Positions 54,687 through 63,556 of a DNA stretch of 64,000 nt are shown here, piece after piece. A program made the position numbers and the translations under genes. Positions within the stretch are counted from its first letter, which is position 1. Each line of letters opens with the position of its first letter. The DNA is from CAIWHR01 sp963786625 (lineage in GTDB: Bacteria; Pseudomonadota; Gammaproteobacteria; Burkholderiales; Casimicrobiaceae), in NCBI GenBank assembly GCA_963786625.1, contig CAWAZS010000010.1, positions 62,001-126,000 on the forward strand, given 5' to 3'. The notes below the pieces were generated by a model that saw only the letters and a list, made by a program, of their open reading frames with translations, was not told the origin of the DNA and made no database searches.

Positions 54687-55844
54687 ATGAAGATCGAACG
54701 GTTCCTGGGTCGTCTGGCCGCAGTCATCGGCGTCGCGGGCCTCGCGCTCGGCGCCCAGGCGCAGGTCAAGATCGGCGTCGTCAGCTCGGCCACCGGCCCC
54801 ACCGCGTTCGTCGGCGTGTCGCAGAAGAACTCGGTGGCGCTGCTGCCGAAGAAGGTCGGCGACACGACGATCGAGTACTTCGCGCTCGACGACGCCAGCG
54901 ATCCGACGCAGAGCGTCACCAGCGTCAAGAAGCTGCTCGCCGAACAGAAGATCGACGCGCTGATCGGCCCCTCGGGCTCGCCCAACGCCATGGGCGTGAT
55001 CGAGGTCATGGCCGAGGCGCAGACGCCGATGCTGGCCCCCGTCGGCACGACGGCGGTCGTGCTGCCGATGGACGCCAAGAAGCGCTGGGTGTTCAAGACG
55101 ACGCAGAACGACGACATCATCGGCGACGGGCTCATCGGCCACATGCAGAAGAACGGCGTGAAGACGATCGGGTTCATCGGCTACAACGATCCCTACGGCG
55201 AAGCCTGGCACCGGACCATCGTGCCGATGCTGCAGAAGGCCGGGATCCAGATCGTGGCGAACGAGCGTTACAACCGGCAGGACACGAGCGTGACCGGCCA
55301 GGTGCTCAAGCTCAAGGCCGCCTCGCCCGACGCGGTCCTCGTCGCGGGCGTCGCCGCCGGCGCGGCGCTGCCGCAGATGCAGCTCGCCGACGTCGGCTAC
55401 ACGGGCCGGATTTACCAGACGCACGGTGCGGCGACCGACGCCTTCATCACGATCGGCGGCAAGAAGGTCGAAGGCACGATCATGGCGGCGAGCATGATGC
55501 TGGTCCTCGACCAGGTTCCCGACAGCAATCCGGCGAAGAAGGTCGCCGCCGAGTACGTCGCCGCCTACGAGAAGCTGTACGGGACCAAGCCGGCGACGTT
55601 CGGGGCGAACGTCTACGACGCGGGGCTGCTGCTGCAGCGGGCCATTCCCGAGGCGCTGAAAAAAGGCAAGCCGGGGACGCCGGAGTTCCGCAGCGCGCTG
55701 CGCGACGCGCTGGAGAGCACGCGCGAGCTCGTGGCCACGCAGGGCGTGTACAACATCACCCCCGCCGATCATTCGGGCTTCGACAAGCGCGGCCGCGTCC
55801 TGCTGACCGTCAAGGACGGCAAGTGGGCGCTGCTTCCCGAATGA
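54687..55844 (+). CDS. Periplasmic ABC substrate-binding protein (LivJ type)
   Basis: Periplasmic binding protein of the branched-chain amino acid/aromatic acid family. Signal peptide (AAVIGVAGLALGAQAQ), then VKIGVVSSATGPTAFVGVSQ, the family start, and IGPSGSPNAMGVIEVMAEA as in ligand-site loops. 385 residues, intact, with strong ribosome site GGAGAGGAGG. No permease or ATPase genes are in the window, so it must dock to a transporter encoded elsewhere. As last gene of the cluster it may bind the pathway substrate. Confidence 0.9.
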   Translation: MKIERFLGRLAAVIGVAGLALGAQAQVKIGVVSSATGPTAFVGVSQKNSVALLPKKVGDTTIEYFALDDASDPTQSVTSVKKLLAEQKIDALIGPSGSPNAMGVIEVMAEAQTPMLAPVGTTAVVLPMDAKKRWVFKTTQNDDIIGDGLIGHMQKNGVKTIGFIGYNDPYGEAWHRTIVPMLQKAGIQIVANERYNRQDTSVTGQVLKLKAASPDAVLVAGVAAGAALPQMQLADVGYTGRIYQTHGAATDAFITIGGKKVEGTIMAASMMLVLDQVPDSNPAKKVAAEYVAAYEKLYGTKPATFGANVYDAGLLLQRAIPEALKKGKPGTPEFRSALRDALESTRELVATQGVYNITPADHSGFDKRGRVLLTVKDGKWALLPE

Positions 55845-55955
55845 GCGCGAAGGGCCGCCCGAGCGCGAATTGCGCCCCCTCGGGGGTGTGGGGCACTCCA
55901 TTGAGCGCGAAGGGCCGCCCCGAGCGCGAATTGCGCCCCCTCGGGGGTGTGGGGG
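55842..55955. repeat. Two-copy 60-bp tandem repeat with GC-rich hairpins
   Basis: Two near-identical copies (55842-55893 and 55902-55955, period 60) each read GCGCGAAGGGCCGCCC, GAGCGCGAATTGC, then CCCCCTCGGGGG and GTGTGGGG. The copies differ by single C and G length changes. The first begins at the stop codon of the binding-protein gene, the second ends just before the next gene. CCCCC/GGGGG hairpins may stop transcription. Confidence 0.85.
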
Positions 55956-55961
55956 CAGATC

Positions 55962-58900
55962 ATGCAAGCGGGGTGCGCGCGGCCGGCGACGATGGGCTTC
56001 CCGGGCGTAGCGCTCGACGATAAATACGCGCTCGAGCGCGGACGCGTTTTTCTGACCGGCGTTCAGGCGCTGGCGCGGCTGCCGATGCTGCAGCGCCAGC
56101 GCGACGCCGCGGCCGGGCTCGACACGCACGGCTACGTCTCGGGCTACCGCGGCTCGCCGCTCGGCGGTCTCGATCTCGCGCTGCGGGACGCCGGCCGCTT
56201 CCTCCACGCGCACCGGATCCGCTTCCAGCCGGGCGTGAACGAGGAGCTCGCCGCAACGGCGATCTGGGGCACCCAGCAGCTCCATCTGTATCCCGAACCG
56301 CAGTGCGCCGGCATCTTCGCGATGTGGTACGGGAAGGGGCCGGGCGTCGATCGCTGCGGCGATGTGTTCAAGCACGCCAACTTCGCCGGAACCGCGCCGC
56401 ATGGCGGCGTGCTGGTCGTCGCCGGCGACGATCACACGGCGCGCTCCTCCGCGGTCGCCCATCAGAGCGAGCACATGTTCTCGGCCTGCGCGATGCCCGT
56501 GCTCGCGCCCGCGAGCGCGCAGGAATACCTGGACCTCGGCGTGCACGGCTGGGCGATGTCGCGCTACAGCGGCTGCTGGATCGCGATGAAGACGGCGGCC
56601 GACACGGCCGAGACCTCCGCGGTGGTCGACGTGGACCCGTGCCGCGTGGAGGTGCGGATCCCGGCCGATTTCGCGCTGCCTCCGGGGGGCGTGCACCTGC
56701 GCTGGCCGGACCCGCCGCAGGAGCAGGAGCGGCGGATGCACGAGTACAAGGTCTACGCCGCGCTCGCCTACGCCCGCGCCAACGGCCTCAACCAAGTCGT
56801 GTACGACAGTCCGCGCGCGCGCCTGGGCATCGTCACCTGCGGCAAGGCGTATCTCGACGTGCGCCAGGCGCTCGACGATCTCGGCATCGACGCGGACGTG
56901 GCCAGCGCGATCGGCCTGCGCCTCTACAAGGCGGGAATGGTGTGGCCGCTCGAGGCCGAGGGCGTGCGGCATTTCGCCGAAGGACTCGACGAGATCCTGG
57001 TCGTCGAGGAGAAGCGGCCGATCGTCGAGTACCAGCTGAAGGAGCAGCTCTACAAGCTGCCGCCCGGCGCGCGCCCGACAGTGATCGGCAAGTACGGCGA
57101 CCGCGACGAATGGACGCCGCCGCACGGCGGCTGGCTGCTGCCCCCGACCGGCGATCTCACGCCGAGCCTGCTCGCCCGCGTGATCGCCGCGCGGCTCGCG
57201 CCCTTTTACACGAGCGAGCGCATCCGTGACCGCCTAGCGCTCATTGCGGCGACCGAGCGCACGGTGGCGGCGCCGCATCTGCGGCTCAAGCGCGAGCCCT
57301 GGTTCTGTCCCGGCTGTCCGCACAATCTCTCGACCCGCGTTCCCTCGGGCAGCTGCGCGCTGGCAGGCGTCGGCTGCCATCTGATGGCGATGTGGGCGGG
57401 GCGCGACACGCTCGCGGTCAGCCAGATGGGCGGCGAAGGGGTCGCCTGGCTCGGGCTCGCCGGCAGCACCGGCACGCGGCACGTGTTCGTGAACATGGGC
57501 GACGGCACGTACTACCACTCCGGCGTGCTGGCGATCCGCGCCGCCGTCGCGGCGAACGTCAACGTCACGTACAAGATTCTCTACAACGATGCGGTGGCGA
57601 TGACCGGCGGGCAACCCGTCGACGGACCGCTCGACGTGCCGGCGCTGACGCGCCAGCTCGCGGCGGAAGGTGTCGCGCGGATCGTCGTGCTGGCACGCGA
57701 GCCCGGCCGGTACGCCGGCGCGCGCGGCCTTGCGCCGGGCGTCGACGTGCGTCCGCGCGAGCATCTGGACGCCGTGCAGCGCGAGCTGCGTGAGACCGTC
57801 GGAGTCACCGTGCTGGTGTACGACCAGAGCTGCGCCGCGCAGACGCGCCGCCGGCGCAAGCGCGGGAGCATCCCCGAGCCGCGGCGGCGGGTGTTCATCA
57901 ATCAGGCCGTGTGCGAGGGCTGCGGCGATTGCTCGGTCCAGTCCGGCTGCCTGGCGATCGTGCCGGTGGAGACCGACCAGGGACGAAAGCGCGCGATCGA
58001 TCAGTCGAGCTGCAATCTGGACTACGCGTGCCTCGCAGGGGCGTGTCCGGCGCTCGTCACCGTCGAGGGCGGGACGCTGCGCAAGGGAGGCCACGACCTA
58101 CCCGACACCGCGCTCGCTGCGCTGCCCGAACCGGAGATCGCGCCGGCGCCGACGCCGTACTCGATCCTCATTGCGGGCATCGGCGGCACCGGCATCGTGA
58201 CCGTGGGCGCGCTCCTCGGCATGGCGGCGCATCTCGAAGGCAAGGGCGTCACCGTTCTCGACGTGACCGGGCTCGCGCAGAAGGGCGGCGCGGTGCTCTG
58301 TCATGTGCGCGTCGCCCGGCGGCAGGATCGCCTGCACGCCGCGCGCATCCCGGCCGGCGAGGTCGACGCGATCATCGCCGCCGACCTCGTCGTGGCCGCC
58401 GGCGACGACGTGCTCGCCGGCGCGCGCCGCGGCCACACCCGCGCCGTTGTCAACACGACGCCCGCCGTGACGAGCCAATTTCTCGCGGATCCCGACCTCG
58501 TCTTTCCGCAGGAGGCGATGCAGAACGGCATCGGCGAGGCCGTCGGTGCCGGGCGTGTCGATGCCGTCGCCGCGACCGCGCTCACGGCGGCGCTCGTCGG
58601 CGACTCGATTGCGACCAACGTGTTCCTGTTGGGCTACGCCTGCCAGAAGGGACTCCTTCCGGTGTCGGCGCCGGCGATCCTTCGCGCGATCGAGTTGAAC
58701 GGCGCGGACGTAGAGCGCAATCGCGCGGCCTTCGGCTGGGGGCGGCTCGCGGCTCGGGATCCCGCCGCCGTCGTGCGTTGCGCGGGGCTGGAAGCGCACG
58801 ACGCCGCCGGTGCCCCGCCCACGTTGGACGAGGAGATCGCGCGCGCCTGTGCCCACCTCGCAAGCTATCAGGGGAGCGCCTGCGCGGCGCGCTACGGGAA

Positions 58901-59477
58901 GCTGGTCGAGCGGGTGCGTGTGGCCGAAGCCCGTCTGGGCGTGGATGCCCCGCGGCTCGCCCGCGCCGTGGCACGAAGCTACCGCAATCTGCTCGCGGCC
59001 AAGGACGAGTACGAGGTGGCGCGTCTTTACACCGAAGGAGACTTTGGGCGAAGCCTGGCCGCGGCGTTCGAAGGCGATTACCGCGTCGTGTACCACTTCG
59101 CATGGCCGTTTACGGGCGCGCACCGCAGCTTCGGCGAACGGCCGGCGAAAAACGCGTACGGCGCGTGGTTCGGCAGAGCGCTGCGCGTCCTCGCGCGGCT
59201 GAAGGGATTGCGCGGGACCCGGCTCGATCCCTTCCGGTGGAGCGCGGCACGTCGGCTCGATCGGGAGCTCGTCGCCCGGTACGAGCGCACCGTCGACGAG
59301 CTGCTCGGCGCCCTCGACCGCGACAACTGGGAGACGGCTGTCGCGGTGGCGAGCGTTCCGCAGACGATCCGCGGCTTCGGCCCGGTGCGGATGGCGAGCG
59401 CCGCCGAAGCCGACGCGCGTCTCGCGCAGCTGCTCGATCGGTTCCGGGCGCGCCCGACGGCGGGCGTCGAGCCGTGA
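55962..59477 (+). CDS. Indolepyruvate ferredoxin oxidoreductase family protein (fused)
   Basis: Large thiamine-diphosphate iron-sulfur enzyme converting aryl or branched 2-oxo acids to acyl-CoA. PYR domain start GRVFLTGVQALARLPMLQRQ. TPP motif MGDGTYYHSGVLAIRAAVAA with ILYNDAVAMTGGQPVDG. Iron-sulfur ligands in FCPGCPHNLS, CEGCGDCSVQSGC and CNLDYACLAGACP. The gamma-type domain begins ILIAGIGGTGIVTVGALLG. 1171 residues, no frame break. Start ATG 55962 is tentative; ATG 55992 (MGFPGVALDDKYALERG) matches relatives equally well. It probably serves aromatic amino acid degradation. Confidence 0.93.
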   Translation: MQAGCARPATMGFPGVALDDKYALERGRVFLTGVQALARLPMLQRQRDAAAGLDTHGYVSGYRGSPLGGLDLALRDAGRFLHAHRIRFQPGVNEELAATAIWGTQQLHLYPEPQCAGIFAMWYGKGPGVDRCGDVFKHANFAGTAPHGGVLVVAGDDHTARSSAVAHQSEHMFSACAMPVLAPASAQEYLDLGVHGWAMSRYSGCWIAMKTAADTAETSAVVDVDPCRVEVRIPADFALPPGGVHLRWPDPPQEQERRMHEYKVYAALAYARANGLNQVVYDSPRARLGIVTCGKAYLDVRQALDDLGIDADVASAIGLRLYKAGMVWPLEAEGVRHFAEGLDEILVVEEKRPIVEYQLKEQLYKLPPGARPTVIGKYGDRDEWTPPHGGWLLPPTGDLTPSLLARVIAARLAPFYTSERIRDRLALIAATERTVAAPHLRLKREPWFCPGCPHNLSTRVPSGSCALAGVGCHLMAMWAGRDTLAVSQMGGEGVAWLGLAGSTGTRHVFVNMGDGTYYHSGVLAIRAAVAANVNVTYKILYNDAVAMTGGQPVDGPLDVPALTRQLAAEGVARIVVLAREPGRYAGARGLAPGVDVRPREHLDAVQRELRETVGVTVLVYDQSCAAQTRRRRKRGSIPEPRRRVFINQAVCEGCGDCSVQSGCLAIVPVETDQGRKRAIDQSSCNLDYACLAGACPALVTVEGGTLRKGGHDLPDTALAALPEPEIAPAPTPYSILIAGIGGTGIVTVGALLGMAAHLEGKGVTVLDVTGLAQKGGAVLCHVRVARRQDRLHAARIPAGEVDAIIAADLVVAAGDDVLAGARRGHTRAVVNTTPAVTSQFLADPDLVFPQEAMQNGIGEAVGAGRVDAVAATALTAALVGDSIATNVFLLGYACQKGLLPVSAPAILRAIELNGADVERNRAAFGWGRLAARDPAAVVRCAGLEAHDAAGAPPTLDEEIARACAHLASYQGSACAARYGKLVERVRVAEARLGVDAPRLARAVARSYRNLLAAKDEYEVARLYTEGDFGRSLAAAFEGDYRVVYHFAWPFTGAHRSFGERPAKNAYGAWFGRALRVLARLKGLRGTRLDPFRWSAARRLDRELVARYERTVDELLGALDRDNWETAVAVASVPQTIRGFGPVRMASAAEADARLAQLLDRFRARPTAGVEP

Positions 59478-60715
59478 GCTCGTCCGGCGCCGACGACCGG
59501 CGGCGCCCCCCGTTTGCCGGAGCGTTGTGGGCGAGCGGCTTCCGCGCCTTCTTCCTGTTCGGCACGCTCTATGGGCTGGTCGCGATGGGCGCGTGGTTCG
59601 CTGCGCATTCCGGGGCGTGGACGCTCCCTGCCACGGGACCCGGGCCGGGGCTGTGGCACGGGCACGAGATGGTCTTCGGCTTCGCCACGGCGATCATCTG
59701 CGGCCTGCTGCTCACCGCGCTGCCGAGCTGGGCCGGCGTGCGCGAGCTCATCGGTCGCGAGCTCGCGCTCCTCGCGGCCCTGTGGCTGGCAGGCCGCGCG
59801 GCGGTGTGGCTGTGGGCAGTCCTGCCGATGGTGCTGGTCGCCGCGATCGATAGTTCGCTTCTCTTCGTGCTGGCGGCGATGCTCGCGCCGGGGCTCCTTC
59901 GGGTGTCCGACCGGAAATTCCTCGTCGTGCTCCCGGTGCTCGTCGCGCTTGGCGCGTGCAACCTGGCGTATTACGCGGCGCTCGCGGCAGGGCCGGCGGT
60001 CGATGCGTCGCGCGCGCTGGACGCCGCCGTCGGCACCATCGTCGTTCTGTACTCGCTGGTCGGCGGGTTCATGACGCCGATATTCACGGAGAATGCGCTG
60101 CGCGAGCGCGGGCTGGATCTGCGCGTCGGCCGCAGCCGGGCGGTCGAGCTCGCCGCGCACGCGAGCGCCGTCGGCTTCGCGATTGTCGTGGCCGTCGAGG
60201 TGCCGCCGCCGCTGGCGATCGGCGTGGCGCTCACGGCCTTCGTTGCCCACGCACTGCGGCTCGCCGGGTGGCGCGGATGGCGGGTGAGCGGGACGCCGCT
60301 GGTTCTCGGCATGCATGTCGGCTACCTCTGGCTCGTCGTCGCCTTCGGCCTGCACGCGGGGGCCGAGCTCGGCCCGGGCATCGCCCCGCGCGCGTGGCTG
60401 CACGCGGTGACGATCGGCGCCGTCGGCATGATGATGCTCGCGCTGATGCCGCGGGTCGCGCTGCGCCATACCGGGCGAGCGCTCGCGCTGCACCCGGCGC
60501 TTGCGGTTGCGTACGTCGCGATGTCCGTCGCCACGCTGCTGCGGCTCGCCGTGGCGATCGCCGGCTGGGGAAGCTGGGCGATCGCCACGGCCGCGGGCCT
60601 GTGGGCCGCGGCTTTCGCGGCCTATCTCGCCATCCACGGGCCGATGCTCGTGCGCCCCAGCCTGCCGCGCTCGACCGCGCAGGGACCTCCCCGCCCGCCC
60701 CGAACGGCCCGCTGA
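59474..60715 (+). CDS. nnrS: NnrS-family heme/copper membrane protein
   Basis: Polytopic inner-membrane protein with about twelve hydrophobic segments, linked in other bacteria to nitric-oxide stress and denitrification. Start GTG 59474 overlaps the upstream stop (GTGA). Family features: FAGALWASGFRAFFLFGTLY at the N-terminus, WHGHEMVFGFATAIICGLLL with paired histidines, GGFMTPIFTENALR, and LGMHVGYLWLVVAF. 413 residues, intact. No nitrite or nitric oxide reductase genes are nearby. Confidence 0.9.
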   Translation: MSSSGADDRRRPPFAGALWASGFRAFFLFGTLYGLVAMGAWFAAHSGAWTLPATGPGPGLWHGHEMVFGFATAIICGLLLTALPSWAGVRELIGRELALLAALWLAGRAAVWLWAVLPMVLVAAIDSSLLFVLAAMLAPGLLRVSDRKFLVVLPVLVALGACNLAYYAALAAGPAVDASRALDAAVGTIVVLYSLVGGFMTPIFTENALRERGLDLRVGRSRAVELAAHASAVGFAIVVAVEVPPPLAIGVALTAFVAHALRLAGWRGWRVSGTPLVLGMHVGYLWLVVAFGLHAGAELGPGIAPRAWLHAVTIGAVGMMMLALMPRVALRHTGRALALHPALAVAYVAMSVATLLRLAVAIAGWGSWAIATAAGLWAAAFAAYLAIHGPMLVRPSLPRSTAQGPPRPPRTAR

Positions 60716-60805
60716 CGGCGCGTGTTCCGAGGCCCCGGGCGCTGCGCAACCCGTTAAGATGCGTGCAGAGCCGCCGCCCCGCCGGCGCGGCACGCGACCC
60801 CCGTC

Positions 60806-62009
60806 ATGCGCGAGCGCTACCTGTCCCACGTCCGCGAGACCCTCGCCGGGATTCGCGCGGACGGCTTCTACAAGACCGAGCGCGTGATCCGCAGCCCGCA
60901 ATCCCCCGTCGTCGCGCTCGCCGGCGGCGGCGAGGTGCTGAATTTCTGCGCCAACAACTATCTGGGGCTCGCCAACGACCCGCGGCTCGTGCAGGCGGCG
61001 AAGGAGGGCCTCGACCGGTACGGCTTCGGCCTGGCGTCGGTGCGCTTCATCTGCGGCACGCAGAGCGTGCACAAGGAGCTCGAGGCCGCGCTCGCCGGAT
61101 TCCTGAAGATGGACGACGCCATCCTCTATTCGAGCTGCTTCGACGCCAATGGCGGCCTCTTCGAGACGCTGCTCGGCGAAGAGGACGCCGTGATCAGCGA
61201 CGAGCTGAACCACGCGAGCATCGTCGACGGCATCCGGCTCTGCAAGGCGAAGCGCTACCGCTATCGCAACAACGACATGGCGGATCTCGCCGCGAAGCTC
61301 CGGGAGGCCGATGCGGCGGGCGCGCGCTTCAAGCTGATCGCCACCGACGGCGTGTTCTCGATGGACGGCATCATCGCCGACCTGCGGTCGATCTGCGATC
61401 TCGCCGATCGGCACGACGCGCTGGTGATGGTCGACGACTCGCACGCGGTCGGCTTCGTCGGCGAAGGACGGCCGCGGCACGCCCGAGCACTGCGGCGTCG
61501 ACGGGCGCATCGACATCCTCACCGGCACGCTGGGCAAGGCGCTGGGCGGCGCGTCGGGCGGCTATACCGCCGGGCGGAAGGAAATCGTCGAACTGCTGCG
61601 GCAGCGCTCGCGGCCGTACCTGTTCTCGAACACGCTCGCCCCCAGCATCGCCGGCGCGTCGCTCGCCGTGCTCGAGCTCCTGGACAGCGCCGAAGGCGCG
61701 GCGCTGCGCCGCCGGGTGCGGGCGAACGGCGAGCGCTTCCGCGCGGCGATGACGGCGCTGGGCTTCGACCTCGTGCCGGGCCAGCACCCGATCATTCCGG
61801 TGATGCTGGGCGATGCGGCGCTCGCCACGCGCATGGCCGACGCGCTGCTGGCGGAGGGCGTCTACGTGATCGGCTTCTCCTACCCGGTGGTGCCGAAGGG
61901 CAAGGCGCGCATCCGCACCCAGATGAGCGCCGCGCACACCGACACGCAGATCGACCGGGCGGTGGCCGCGTTCGCGAAGGTCGGCAGCGCGCTGGGCGCG
62001 ATCCGGTGA
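60806..62009 (+). CDS. kbl: 2-amino-3-ketobutyrate CoA ligase (glycine C-acetyltransferase)
   Basis: PLP enzyme that cleaves 2-amino-3-ketobutyrate with CoA to glycine and acetyl-CoA. FCANNYLGLANDPRLVQAAK, SSCFDANGGLFETLLGEEDA and the cofactor aspartate region VMVDDSHAVGFVGE are visible. After a frame break near 61475 the text continues GTPEHCGVDGRIDILTGTLG with the PLP lysine in LGKALGGASGGY. About 400 residues. It forms a two-gene threonine-degradation unit with tdh. Confidence 0.94.
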
Positions 62010-62036
62010 GCACGAGCGGCTCCCGGGGCGTCGGGC

Positions 62037-62116
62037 GTGGGTCCGGCTTCAGCCGGACGCAGTGCGGTGCACCGCAGTTCGGCATGCTCCGGCAGGCCGC
62101 CTGAAGGCGGCCCCAC
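62037..62116. repeat. REP-like palindromic element, copy B
   Basis: 80-bp element between kbl and tdh with ends GTGGGTCCGGCTTCAGCC and CCTGAAGGCGGCCCCAC, which are imperfect inverted copies of each other. The centre contains a second palindrome (GTGCGGTGCACCGCA). The ends match copy A at 46766 almost base for base. Confidence 0.72.
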
Positions 62117-62153
62117 AGAGGGCGCGGGAGGTTGACGTGGAGCGGACGACACG

Positions 62154-63182
62154 ATGAAGGCATTGGCAAAGCTCGAGCGCGCGCCGGGACTGACGCTCAC
62201 CCGGGTCAAGAAGCCCGAGGTCGGGCACAACGACGTCATGATCCGGATCCGCAAGACGGCGATCTGCGGCACCGACATCCACATCTGGAAATGGGACGAC
62301 TGGGCGCAGAAGACGATCCCGGTGCCGATGCACGTCGGCCACGAGTACGTCGGCGAGATCGTCGAGATGGGGCAGGAGGTGCGCGGCTTCGCGATCGGCG
62401 ACCGGGTCTCGGGCGAGGGGCACATCACCTGCGGCTTCTGCCGCAACTGCCGCGCCGGGCGCCGGCATCTGTGCCGCAACACGGTGGGCGTCGGCGTCAA
62501 CCGCGAGGGCGCGTTCGCCGAATACCTGGTGATCCCGGCGTTCAACGCGTTCAAGATTCCCCCCGACATTTCCGACGAGCTCGCGTCGATCTTCGACCCG
62601 TTCGGCAATGCGACGCACACGGCGCTCTCGTTCAATCTGGTCGGCGAGGACGTGCTGATCACGGGCGCGGGCCCGATCGGGATCATGGCCACCGCGATCG
62701 CCCGCCACGTCGGCGCGCGGCACGTGGTGATCACCGACGTCAACGACTACCGGCTCGGGCTGGCGCGGCAGATGGGCGCGACGCGCGCGGTCAACGTCGG
62801 CCGCGAGAACCTGCGCGACGTCATGCACGACCTGCACATGACCGAGGGCTTCGATGTCGGCATGGAGATGTCCGGCGTCCCGCAGGCCTTCACCGCGATG
62901 CTCGAGCACATGAACCACGGCGGCAAGGTGGCGCTGCTCGGCATCCCGCCGCCGGAGATGGCGATCGACTGGAACCAGGTGATCTTCAAGGGCCTCGAGA
63001 TCAAGGGGATCTACGGCCGCGAGATGTTCGAGACCTGGTACAAGATGGTGGCGATGCTCCAGTCGGGACTCGACCTCTCGCCGATCATCACGCATCGCTA
63101 CGCGGTCGAGCAGTACGAGACGGCGTTCGCGACGATGCTTTCGGGGGCAAGCGGCAAGGTGATCCTCGACTGGGCCGCGTGA
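62154..63182 (+). CDS. tdh: L-threonine 3-dehydrogenase
   Basis: Zinc- and NAD-dependent alcohol-dehydrogenase-family enzyme oxidising threonine to 2-amino-3-ketobutyrate. Catalytic zinc ligands in TAICGTDIHIWKWDDW and HVGHEYVGEIVEMG; structural zinc cysteines in CGFCRNCRAGRRHLC. NAD fold at ITGAGPIGIMATAIARHVGA. 342 residues, intact. It lies 144 nt after kbl, the two separated by a repeat element. Confidence 0.96.
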   Translation: MKALAKLERAPGLTLTRVKKPEVGHNDVMIRIRKTAICGTDIHIWKWDDWAQKTIPVPMHVGHEYVGEIVEMGQEVRGFAIGDRVSGEGHITCGFCRNCRAGRRHLCRNTVGVGVNREGAFAEYLVIPAFNAFKIPPDISDELASIFDPFGNATHTALSFNLVGEDVLITGAGPIGIMATAIARHVGARHVVITDVNDYRLGLARQMGATRAVNVGRENLRDVMHDLHMTEGFDVGMEMSGVPQAFTAMLEHMNHGGKVALLGIPPPEMAIDWNQVIFKGLEIKGIYGREMFETWYKMVAMLQSGLDLSPIITHRYAVEQYETAFATMLSGASGKVILDWAA

Positions 63183-63556
63183 GATGATCGGCCCCCATGC
63201 GCACTGTGTGCGGCTTCGCCGCATCCCGCTGCGCGGGACCAGCCTTCGGCTGTCCTGCGGCCTTCGGCCTGGTGTTCGCTGTCCTCCGAGGTGCCCTCCG
63301 GACGGCCGAGCGGGCAGATGAACGACCCCCACGCTCACTACGTTCGCTGCCCCCGAGGGGCGCACAGCGCCCTCCGGACGGCCGAGCGGGCAGATGAACG
63401 ACCCCCACGCTCACTACGTTCGCTGCCCCCCGAGGGGGCGCACAGTGCCCTCCGGACGGCCGAGCGGGCACTGACCCGCGAACAGGCGCAGCGACCGCGC
63501 CTGCGGAGTGCGGCCGCGCAGCCCCGCATGTTGCACTGCGGTAGACTTGTCAGGCC
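63183..63556. repeat. Intergenic region with 76-78-bp tandem repeat (2.3 copies)
   Basis: No gene. Copies at 63293-63368 and 63369-63446, plus a 23-nt partial third (63447-63469). Each unit begins GCCCTCCGGACGGCCGAGCG, contains CCCCCACGCTCACTACGTTC, and ends with a CCCCC/GGGGG hairpin before CGCACAG. Before the array, several short GGCCTTCGGCC-type hairpins occupy 63220-63275. Similar C/G-rich intergenic hairpins are common in Burkholderiales and may act as terminators. Confidence 0.85.

Noticed and set aside
55842..55955. Possible CRISPR array
   Set aside because: Only two units with an 8-base separation, no unique spacers, no cas genes. The 63.3-kb repeat fails for the same reasons.
53511..57125. 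1204-codon open frame on the reverse strand, and similar long antisense frames (47211-50123, 7591-10641, 14245-16245 N-terminal part)
   Set aside because: They are shadows created by high GC content opposite well-recognised genes: no family motifs, Arg/His/Asp-rich composition, no ribosome site.
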